This document shows positions 1 through 5,814 of a stretch of DNA of 10,000 nt, in pieces. The DNA is from Magnetospirillum sp. GTDB taxonomy: Bacteria; Pseudomonadota; Alphaproteobacteria; Rhodospirillales; Magnetospirillaceae. The stretch is taken from NCBI GenBank assembly GCA_020217035.1, contig JAIWOG010000004.1:1-10000 (forward strand), given 5' to 3'. The translations under genes were made by a program, and so were the position numbers. The notes below the pieces were generated by a model. It was given only the letters and a program-made list of their open reading frames with translations. It was not told the DNA's origin and searched no databases. The first letter of the stretch is position 1; each line of letters opens with the position of its first letter.

Positions 1-210
1 GTCGCCTATACGCCCCAGGATTGCCACCATGAAGGCGAGTGCCGCAAGGTCTGTCTGGTGCCCCACGTGCTGGACGTGACCAAGAAGGGTTTCGCGACGC
101 GGATGCACCAAGGCATCGGCGCCGATTGTACCCGGTGCGGTCTGTGCGTCGACGTCTGCCCCACCGGTTCGCTGAAATTCGAGGTCAAGGGTCTCGACAA
201 GCTGCTGTAG
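1..210 (+). CDS. Polyferredoxin C-terminus, NapH/NosH type 4Fe-4S protein (5' partial)
   Basis: Only the last 69 residues are inside the window; the frame is open at base 1 and ends at TAG 208-210. It carries a classical 4Fe-4S binding motif CxxCxxCxxxCP (C43, C46, C49, C53, P54 of the visible part). A second, looser cysteine group precedes it (C8, C14, C18). This ending is typical of membrane-bound quinol-oxidising polyferredoxins of the NapH/NosH/NosR class, which pass electrons from the quinol pool toward periplasmic reductases. The gene lies 17 bases before nosF. In clade-II nos clusters nosH commonly precedes nosF, so NosH is the best guess. A NosR-like or other NapH paralogue cannot be excluded, because the membrane part is off the left edge. 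The ferredoxin domain is certain; the exact family is inferred from context. Confidence 0.8.
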   Translation, partial: VAYTPQDCHHEGECRKVCLVPHVLDVTKKGFATRMHQGIGADCTRCGLCVDVCPTGSLKFEVKGLDKLL

Positions 211-227
211 GGGAGGGCGCCCGCCCG

Positions 228-1088
228 ATGATTTCCTTCGTTAACGTCACCAAGACCTTCAAACGGGCCCGTGTGCTGGACGGTGTCAGCCTGGATCTGG
301 CCAAGGGCGATCGCATCGCCCTGGTGGGGTCCAACGGGGCCGGCAAGACCACCCTGATCCGCTGTCTGCTGGGGGAATACACCTATGACGGCAAGGTGTT
401 GGTAGACGGCCTGGAACCCCGCGACAAACGCTCGCAGGTGCTGGCCCGCATGGGCTTCGTGCCGCAAATCCCGCCGCCCTTGAAGATGCCGGTGGGCGAG
501 TTGCTGGGCTTCGCCGCCTCGGTCTGCCGATCCGATCCCCAGGACATGGTGCGCGTCATCGAGTCCTTGGGGCTGGAATACGGCCGCATCCGCAAGCTGC
601 CCTTCGTCAAGCTGTCGGGCGGCATGAAGCAGAAGACGCTGATCGGCGTCGCCCTGGGCCGCCCCGCCGACATCCTGATCATGGACGAGCCGGCGGCCAA
701 TTTGGACCCCGAGGCCCGCCACGTCTTCTTTCGTCTGCTGGCCGACCGCCGCGACGACGGCATCATGCTGATCACCAGCCACCGGCTGGACGAAGTGGCG
801 GCGCTGGTCAACCGCGTCATCGAAATGGACATGGGCAAGGTGGCGCTGGACGACCGCGTCGCCGACCAGGTGGACATGGCCAGTCGGCTGTCGTGCCGCC
901 TGACCATGAGCCGCGCCGATTCCGCCTTCGCCCGCGCCTTGGGCGAATGGGGGTTCACCGGTTCGGGGGTCGATTGGTCCGGCTGGGTCAACGGCCCCGA
1001 CCGTCTGCGCTTCCTGGGCATGTTGTCGCGCTATACCGGCCTGGTCGCCGGACTGGACTTAAGGGAGGCCGAGCCATGTGTGGCATGA
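228..1088 (+). CDS. nosF: NosF, ABC transporter ATPase for nitrous oxide reductase maturation
   Basis: This 286-residue protein is the ATP-hydrolysing subunit of the NosDFY machine, which assembles the copper centres of periplasmic N2O reductase. Visible motifs are Walker A GSNGAGKTT (34-42), signature LSGGMKQK (129-136), Walker B ILIMDEP (149-155), D-loop NLDP (158-161) and the switch histidine H185. The ATG at 228 is chosen because the ABC domain begins at once (ISFVNVTKTF) and a GGGGAGGG Shine-Dalgarno at 210-217 lies 10 bases upstream. An open frame continues upstream of this ATG but only overlaps the preceding ferredoxin gene. The last about 75 residues lie beyond the ATPase core, as in NosF/CcmA-like proteins. 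The NosF call, rather than a generic ABC ATPase, rests on the following nosL and nosY. The stop overlaps the nosL start by 13 nt. Confidence 0.92.
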   Translation: MISFVNVTKTFKRARVLDGVSLDLAKGDRIALVGSNGAGKTTLIRCLLGEYTYDGKVLVDGLEPRDKRSQVLARMGFVPQIPPPLKMPVGELLGFAASVCRSDPQDMVRVIESLGLEYGRIRKLPFVKLSGGMKQKTLIGVALGRPADILIMDEPAANLDPEARHVFFRLLADRRDDGIMLITSHRLDEVAALVNRVIEMDMGKVALDDRVADQVDMASRLSCRLTMSRADSAFARALGEWGFTGSGVDWSGWVNGPDRLRFLGMLSRYTGLVAGLDLREAEPCVA

Positions 1089-1552
1089 ACCGTCGCCAGA
1101 TGCTGGGCCTGCTGCCCGGTGTCGTCGCTGCCCTGTCCCTGGGGGCCTGTTCCGACAAGGGCAGCGGCCCGGTCGAGGTGCGCTGGGGCAAGGAAAGCTG
1201 CGCCTATTGCGGCATGATCGTCGACGACCCGCGTTACGCCGCGCAAATCCGGGGCGGCGAAAAGCGCAAGGTGTGGAAGTTCGACGATCTGGGCGACGCG
1301 GTGCTGTGGCTGGCGAAACAAAGCTTCGCCGACGACCCGGCCACCGAGTTCTGGGTGGGCAATTCCGATCGGGGCGGCTGGATCGACGCCAGGACGTCCT
1401 GGTATCTGGAAGGCCGCAAGTCGCCCATGGCCCACAATTTCGGCGCGGTGCCCGACCAGCGTCCGGGGGCCGTGGACTACGCCGCCTGGACCCGGCTGAT
1501 CCGCGAACGCGGCGCCCCCAGCGACTGCGTGGTCAAGACCGAGGAGAGCTGA
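1076..1552 (+). CDS. nosL: NosL, copper-chaperone lipoprotein for N2O reductase
   Basis: NosL is a periplasm-facing lipoprotein that binds Cu(I) and hands it to the NosDFY-NosZ assembly pathway. The 158-residue product has an N-terminal hydrophobic signal ending in lipobox LGAC (22-25), so C25 would be the acylated cysteine. The copper motif C-A-Y-C-G-M follows (C42, C45, M47), matching the NosL family pattern. An Arg-Arg pair (NRRQMLG, residues 5-11) just before the hydrophobic stretch is weakly Tat-like; a plain Sec lipoprotein signal is as likely. Start ATG 1076 is preferred because AGGGAGG at 1062-1068 lies 7 bases upstream. The in-frame ATG at 1085 would be too far from it. The gene overlaps the end of nosF by 13 nt and stops 3 bases before nosY. 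Its place between nosF and nosY differs from the more usual F-Y-L order. Confidence 0.93.
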   Translation: MCGMNRRQMLGLLPGVVAALSLGACSDKGSGPVEVRWGKESCAYCGMIVDDPRYAAQIRGGEKRKVWKFDDLGDAVLWLAKQSFADDPATEFWVGNSDRGGWIDARTSWYLEGRKSPMAHNFGAVPDQRPGAVDYAAWTRLIRERGAPSDCVVKTEES

Positions 1553-1555
1553 ACC

Positions 1556-2383
1556 ATGCGTGCCTTTCTTCGTGCCGCCCGTCTGGACATCGCCGAATCG
1601 CTGCGGGCGCGGTGGTTTTTGTTCTATTCCATGGTGTTCGGCGGCATCGTCGTGCTGCTGTTCGTCTTCGGCCTGACCGAATCGCGCATCCTGGGTTTTA
1701 CCGGCCTGTCGCGCCTGTTGGTCACCTATATCCAACTTTGCGTCGCCATTCTGCCCATCTTCGTGCTGATCACCACCGTGCGTTCGGTGGCCGGCGACCG
1801 CGAGGCCGGGGTGTTCGAATACATGCTGTCGCTGCCGGTCGGCCTGGCCGCCTGGTATTGGGGCAAGATGGTGGGGCGCTTCACCGTGGTGTTCCTGCCG
1901 GTGTTCCTGGCCATGGGTGGCGCCGCACTTTGGTCTGAATACAGCGAAATCGGCGTGCCCTGGGACCTGTTCACCGTTTACACCGCGCTGTTGGTGTCGC
2001 TGTCATGGTCTTTCCTGGGCTTCGGCATGCTGATTTCCGCCGCCGCCCGCTCGCCCGACGTGGCGCAGACCGGCGCCTTCCTGCTGTGGCTGGTGTTGCT
2101 GCTGTTCCTGGATCTGATCTTGCTGGGCATCATGGTGCGCGAGCATCTGCCGCTGGAGGCTGTGGTGGCCATCGCCCTGGCCAACCCGCTGCAATCCTTC
2201 CGTACCGCCGCCATCTTGCTGTTCGATCCGCAGATGGTGGTGCTGGGACCGGCGGCTTACGTCATCCTGGACGAAGTGGGGGCGCGGGGGTACCTGGCCT
2301 TCGCCCTGGCCTGGCCGCTGTTGCTGGGCACCGTCGCCGCCGGCTGGGGGTATCGTATCTTCCGCCGGGGCGACCTGCCGTGA
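1556..2383 (+). CDS. nosY: NosY, ABC-2 type permease for N2O reductase maturation
   Basis: This 275-residue integral inner-membrane protein is the expected permease partner of NosF and would couple ATP hydrolysis to copper/sulfur-site assembly of NosZ through NosD. About six hydrophobic segments are visible (roughly 19-40, 52-74, 105-125, 135-160, 173-193 and 240-262). An ABC-2 family motif, GDREAGVFEYMLSLPV, follows the second membrane segment and is the usual coupling region of NosY-like permeases. GAGGAGAG at 1541-1548 serves as ribosome binding site for ATG 1556, three bases after the nosL stop. The last codons overlap the ubiE start (GTGA). On sequence alone it is an ABC-2 permease; the specific name comes from adjacent nosF and nosL. 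The NosD partner is presumably upstream, outside the window. Confidence 0.9.
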   Translation: MRAFLRAARLDIAESLRARWFLFYSMVFGGIVVLLFVFGLTESRILGFTGLSRLLVTYIQLCVAILPIFVLITTVRSVAGDREAGVFEYMLSLPVGLAAWYWGKMVGRFTVVFLPVFLAMGGAALWSEYSEIGVPWDLFTVYTALLVSLSWSFLGFGMLISAAARSPDVAQTGAFLLWLVLLLFLDLILLGIMVREHLPLEAVVAIALANPLQSFRTAAILLFDPQMVVLGPAAYVILDEVGARGYLAFALAWPLLLGTVAAGWGYRIFRRGDLP

Positions 2384-3102
2384 CCGACCCGCTGTCAGGG
2401 CAATTCGGCAGGGAAAACGTCGATTCTGGCGAACGGGAACGGCGCATCCGTGCGCTGTTCCAGGCGGTGGCTGGACGCTACGACCTGATGAACGACATCA
2501 TGTCGATGGGCATTCACCGCCTGTGGAAGCGTGGCCTGGCCCGTGCCGTCAACGTCCAGCGCGGTGAAGTGGTGGTGGATTTGGCCGGCGGCACCGGCGA
2601 TGTCGCCCGGCTGATGGCGACAAGCGGGGCGCGGGTGGTGGTGTGCGACCCCAGCCCCGGCATGATGGCGGTGGGGCGGGGGCGGTGCCCCGATGCGGTG
2701 AACTTCGTCGAAGGCAGCGCCGAAGCCATGCCGTTCGACAGCGATTCCGTCGATGCCCTGACCATTTCCTTCGGCCTGCGCAACGTCACCGCGCTGCAAG
2801 ACGCCCTGGCGGAAATTCACCGGGTTCTGCGGCCGGGGGGGCGTTTCCTCTGCCTGGAATTTTCCCGTCCCTGGCCGCTGATCGCCCCCTTTTACGACGC
2901 TTGGTCGTTCGCGGTCATCCCGCGTCTGGGGGCGTGGGTGGCGAAAGAGCCGGCCGCCTATGATTATCTGGTGGAGTCCATCCGCAATTTCCCCGCCCAA
3001 GCCGAATTGGCCGCCGCCATGCGCGATGCTGGGTTTACCGATGTGGGGTGGCGGAACTACTCTGGCGGCATCGCCTGCCTGCATCGGGGAACCAAGGCAT
3101 GA
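2380..3102 (+). CDS. ubiE: UbiE/MenG, quinone C-methyltransferase
   Basis: This SAM-dependent C-methyltransferase family (Pfam Ubie_methyltran) methylates 2-polyprenyl-6-methoxy-benzoquinol (ubiquinone pathway) and demethylmenaquinol (menaquinone pathway). The 240-residue protein shows the family landmarks: FQAVAGRYDLMNDIMSMG (27-44), SAM motif I DLAGGTGD (67-74), an acidic motif II residue D90, the diagnostic ISFGLRNV (129-136), then LRPGGRFLCLEFS. Length fits the family (about 230-260). The start is GTG 2380, overlapping the nosY stop as GTGA. There is no clear Shine-Dalgarno, so translation is probably coupled to nosY. The next candidate Met (M37) lies inside a conserved block and would be too late. 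Being followed directly by menA suggests that its relevant product here may be menaquinone. Many genomes carry another ubiE for ubiquinone, which this window cannot show. Confidence 0.93.
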   Translation: MTDPLSGQFGRENVDSGERERRIRALFQAVAGRYDLMNDIMSMGIHRLWKRGLARAVNVQRGEVVVDLAGGTGDVARLMATSGARVVVCDPSPGMMAVGRGRCPDAVNFVEGSAEAMPFDSDSVDALTISFGLRNVTALQDALAEIHRVLRPGGRFLCLEFSRPWPLIAPFYDAWSFAVIPRLGAWVAKEPAAYDYLVESIRNFPAQAELAAAMRDAGFTDVGWRNYSGGIACLHRGTKA

Positions 3103-4049
3103 GAGTGGAATCCGGCCCGCCCAAGGGAACGTCGCCGCGGGTCGAGCCGCCGCCCCAGGCCAGTCGTGCCGACCAACCGCCCACCGGCTGGCGTCTGTGG
3201 CTGGTCGCCATGCGGCCGCGCACCCTGACCATCGCCGTTTCGCCGGTGGTCGCCGGGGCGGGCTGGGCCTGGGCCGAGTTCGCCGCCCTGCGCCCGCTGC
3301 CGCTGCTGGTGGCGCTGTTGGCGGCGTTGCTGATCCAGGCCGGCACCAATTTGTGGAACGATCTGGGCGACAGCTTGCGCGGCGGCGACCAGCCCATGCG
3401 CCAGGGGCCGCCGCGCGTCACCGCGTTGGGCTGGGCCAGCCCGGACCGCGTGCGCCGTGCCGCTCTTTGCTGTTTCGCCCTGGCCGCTTCGGGCGGGCTT
3501 TACCTGGGATATGTGGGCGGCTGGCCCATCCTGGCCCTGGGGGCGGCGTCTCTGGTGGCCGGCTGGGCCTATTCCGGCGGGCCGCGTCCCATCGCCTACA
3601 CCGCGCTGGGCGAAGTGTTCGTCGTCGCCTTTTTCGGCATCGGCGCCGTCTGCGGTATCGTCTGGCTGATGGGCGACGCCTTGTCGTGGCGGGCCGTCCT
3701 GGTGGGGGGCGCCATCGGTTCGCCGGCCGCCGGGGTGCTGATGGCCAACAATTACCGCGACCTGGAACATGACCGTCTGGTCGGCCGCCGCACCCTGGCC
3801 ATCCGGCTGGGCACCGATTCGTCGCGGCTGGCCTATGCCGCCTTCGTGCTGGCGCCGTTTCCCATGCTGCTGATCCCGGCCCTGCCGGTGGGGACATGGC
3901 TGTGTTTGCTGGCGGCACCTTGGGCCCTGCGCCTGTCGTTGGCCTTCGCCACCACACCGCGCGGTCCCGCCTTCAACGCGCTGCTGGCGGGCACCGCCCG
4001 CTTTCAACTGGCTTTGGCGGCGCTGCTGGCCTTGGGGCTGGCGCTGTGA
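3099..4049 (+). CDS. menA: MenA-type 1,4-dihydroxy-2-naphthoate prenyltransferase (UbiA superfamily)
   Basis: MenA is an inner-membrane enzyme that attaches a polyprenyl chain to 1,4-dihydroxy-2-naphthoate, giving the demethylmenaquinone that UbiE/MenG methylates. The 316-residue protein has many hydrophobic segments and both Asp-rich UbiA motifs: NLWNDLGD (84-91) and NNYRDLEHD (217-225). The latter is MenA-like, as is YSGGPRPIAYTALGE (158-172) and GRRTLAIRLG after the second motif. The first about 29 residues are a Pro-rich hydrophilic extension before the conserved start of the domain. The next Met (M38) sits in the conserved AMRPRTL block, so the long start is accepted. ATG 3099 overlaps the ubiE stop (ATGA), with GGGGA about 8 bases upstream, and the stop overlaps the next gene (GTGA). 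A UbiA paralogue for another aromatic acceptor is possible but less likely given these motifs. Confidence 0.87.
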   Translation: MRVESGPPKGTSPRVEPPPQASRADQPPTGWRLWLVAMRPRTLTIAVSPVVAGAGWAWAEFAALRPLPLLVALLAALLIQAGTNLWNDLGDSLRGGDQPMRQGPPRVTALGWASPDRVRRAALCCFALAASGGLYLGYVGGWPILALGAASLVAGWAYSGGPRPIAYTALGEVFVVAFFGIGAVCGIVWLMGDALSWRAVLVGGAIGSPAAGVLMANNYRDLEHDRLVGRRTLAIRLGTDSSRLAYAAFVLAPFPMLLIPALPVGTWLCLLAAPWALRLSLAFATTPRGPAFNALLAGTARFQLALAALLALGLAL

Positions 4050-4930
4050 TCACCGAATTGCTGCTGCCTTTGGGCCTGGCCTTCATCATGTTCGCCATGG
4101 GGTTGGCGCTGAAGCCCGCTGATTTCGCCCTGGTGTTCACCCGGCCCAAGGCCATGGCCTTGGGGTTGGCTTCGCAAATGGTGGTGCTGCCGGTGCTGGC
4201 CCTTGGGGTGGTCGGGGTGTTCGACCTGCCCACCGACTTCGCCGTCGGGCTGTTGATCCTGGCCGCCTGTCCAGGGGGCATCACGTCCAACCTTTTGACC
4301 CATCTGGCCGGCGGCGCCACCGCCTTGGCGGTGTCGTTGACCGCCATCACCAGTGTCGCAGGGGCACTCAGCGTGCCCTTGGTGGTCAACTTCGCCTTGA
4401 TGCATGTGGGCGGGCAGGGGGCGCCGGTGGACTTGCCGGTGGCCAAGATGACGCTGGGGGTGTTCGCGGTGGCGACCTTGCCGTTGATGGTCGCCATGGC
4501 GATCAACGGCCGCTGGCCGGCATTGGCGGCACGGCTGGAAAAGGGCGCCCGCCATCTGGCCACCGCGCTGTTCGCCTTCATCGTCGTCGGCGCCTTCGCC
4601 AGCCAGTGGCGGACCATGATGGAACACGCCGCCGCCGTGCTGCCGCCGGCGGTGGCCGTCAACGCCACCGCCATGGCCGCGGCTTGGTTGTTGGCCCGGC
4701 TGGGGCGGCTGAACGGGCGCGAGCGTCTGGCGCTGGTCCTGGAAACCGGCTTGCAGAACGGGGCGCTTGGCATCTTCGTCGCCGCCACCTTGCTGCAATC
4801 GCCGGCGATGATGGTGCCCAGCATTGTCTATGCCCTGGTGATGAACGTCACCGCGCTTTTGGTGATCGCCTGGGCGCGGCTGGCGGGCATGAAAAAAGGC
4901 GGGGTTTCCCCCGCCTTTTCCCAAGACTGA
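4046..4930 (+). CDS. BASS (bile acid:sodium symporter) family transporter
   Basis: This 294-residue polytopic inner-membrane protein has about nine hydrophobic segments. It shows the two family hallmarks: CPGGITSN (75-82), followed by a long Ala/Thr/Ser-rich helix, and ETGLQNGALG (233-242). Bacterial members move organic acids such as pantoate, pyruvate-like acids or bile acids together with sodium; the substrate here cannot be told from sequence. The start GTG 4046 overlaps the menA stop as GTGA, with a GGGG-containing Shine-Dalgarno about 8 bases upstream. A longer open frame begins at 3896 but lies inside menA and lacks family similarity. The final residues (MKKGGVSPAFSQD) are encoded by a terminator hairpin. 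It is the last gene of the nos-quinone operon. A role in quinone-precursor or anion transport is speculation from position only. Confidence 0.88.
   Translation: MITELLLPLGLAFIMFAMGLALKPADFALVFTRPKAMALGLASQMVVLPVLALGVVGVFDLPTDFAVGLLILAACPGGITSNLLTHLAGGATALAVSLTAITSVAGALSVPLVVNFALMHVGGQGAPVDLPVAKMTLGVFAVATLPLMVAMAINGRWPALAARLEKGARHLATALFAFIVVGAFASQWRTMMEHAAAVLPPAVAVNATAMAAAWLLARLGRLNGRERLALVLETGLQNGALGIFVAATLLQSPAMMVPSIVYALVMNVTALLVIAWARLAGMKKGGVSPAFSQD
4892..4919. terminator. Bidirectional intrinsic terminator inside the 3' end of the BASS gene
   Basis: A perfect 11-bp stem AAAAGGCGGGG (4894-4904) / CCCCGCCTTTT (4909-4919) closes a TTTC loop. The + strand ends in TTTT, and the - strand reads into TTTTTT (complement of A4892-4897), so it should stop transcription from both the rightward nos-quinone operon and the leftward OmpA operon. 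It lies within the last 13 codons of the transporter gene and 23 bases from the OmpA-lipoprotein stop. Confidence 0.88.
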
Positions 4931-4941
4931 AGCGCAGACGC

Positions 4942-5784
4942 TTACTTCATCTTTTCCATGCGGATTTCGACGCGGCGGTTGCGCATTTCGTTGGTGTTGT
5001 CCTTGGTGGGGACCGCCAACATGTTTTCACCGTGGGACTTCATGTCCAAGGTCTTGGTGGTGATGCCCATCTTGGCCAGTTCCTTGGCCACGGCTTCGGT
5101 GCGCTTGATGGCCAGCGCCTCGTTCGAGGCGGCGCTGCCGACGGTGTCGGTGTGGCCGGCCAGGTAGATGGTGCTGGGCTTGAAGCTTTCGTTGTCCTTG
5201 GCGACCATGGCCAGGGTGTTCTTGGCTTCCTTGGAAAGCGTCGCCTTGCCCAGGTCGAAGAACACCATGTAGGTGCGGATCATCTTTTCCGGAGTGGGCA
5301 CCACGACCACCTTGGCGACGCACATCGGCATGGCCTTGTCGAAGCCGGCCTTGGCCTGGGCGATGTGGTCGGGCTGGTGGCCTTCTTCCAGCTGTTCCAT
5401 CCAATGGTCGAACCAGGTCTGGGCCAGGGCGCAGGAATCGGGGGCGTCCTTGGGGGCGGTGGTGGCCAGGGCGGCGACCAGCTTCTCATAGGCGGTCTTG
5501 ACCTCGGCGTTGCCGGCCAGGCCGCGTTCGCTGGGATGCTGGGGCGCGGTCACCAGACCGGAAGCGGCTTGACGAGCCTTTTCGGTGAAGTAATCGACGT
5601 CGTACCAGTCGGATTCACCCTTCTCGAAGCGGGCGCGTTCCAGGTAACGGGTTTGCAGGGCCTTGGTGAAGGCGTCGCCCGGGTTCTGCATGGCGGCGAC
5701 ACCGTCGATGTCCCAGTTGGAAGCGCAGGCGCCCAGGCTCAACAGGGCGGCGCCGGCAATGGCGCGGGTCAGGAATTTCTTCAT
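4942..5784 (-). CDS. OmpA-family peptidoglycan-associated lipoprotein
   Basis: This 280-residue outer-membrane lipoprotein is predicted to tether the envelope to peptidoglycan. It starts with a short signal peptide and lipobox LGAC (17-20); Ala-Ser after C20 gives no inner-membrane retention signal, so outer-membrane sorting is expected. Residues about 21-165 form a helical domain I do not recognise, with two cysteines (C118, C155) that could form a disulfide. The C-terminal OmpA/Pal-like domain (about 172-280) contains YMVFFDLGKATLS, GHTDTVGSAASN with D213, and NRRVEIRM with R270/R271, the Asp and Arg that bind diaminopimelate in this family. Start ATG (5784) is preferred over an upstream in-frame TTG at 5814, since GGGAG lies about 8 bases before it and the signal peptide starts there. 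It is the last gene of a three-gene operon, 30 bases after the AsmA stop. Confidence 0.92.
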   Translation of the reverse strand: MKKFLTRAIAGAALLSLGACASNWDIDGVAAMQNPGDAFTKALQTRYLERARFEKGESDWYDVDYFTEKARQAASGLVTAPQHPSERGLAGNAEVKTAYEKLVAALATTAPKDAPDSCALAQTWFDHWMEQLEEGHQPDHIAQAKAGFDKAMPMCVAKVVVVPTPEKMIRTYMVFFDLGKATLSKEAKNTLAMVAKDNESFKPSTIYLAGHTDTVGSAASNEALAIKRTEAVAKELAKMGITTKTLDMKSHGENMLAVPTKDNTNEMRNRRVEIRMEKMK

Positions 5785-5814
5785 GGGTGATGTCTCCCTC
5801 GGTGGTGAAATCAA

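Noticed and set aside
1088..1115. Twin-arginine export signal in NosL
   Set aside because: NRRQMLG has the Arg pair, but the rest of the Tat consensus is weak and a Sec-type lipoprotein signal explains the sequence equally well; kept only as a remark.
1078..1938. A 286-codon + strand frame over nosL and nosY
   Set aside because: It is out of frame with nosL (copper motif and lipobox) and nosY (ABC-2 motif), and its Arg-rich translation has no domain.
3057..4007. A 316-codon - strand open frame opposite menA
   Set aside because: Its Gln/Gly/Arg/His-rich composition is typical of antisense reading of a GC-rich membrane-protein gene; menA has both Asp-rich motifs on the other strand.
4606..5790. 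A 394-codon + strand open frame spanning the end of the BASS gene and the OmpA-lipoprotein gene
   Set aside because: It crosses the terminator and runs antisense to the OmpA gene, with low-complexity Gly/His/Val composition; both covered genes have clear family motifs in other frames.
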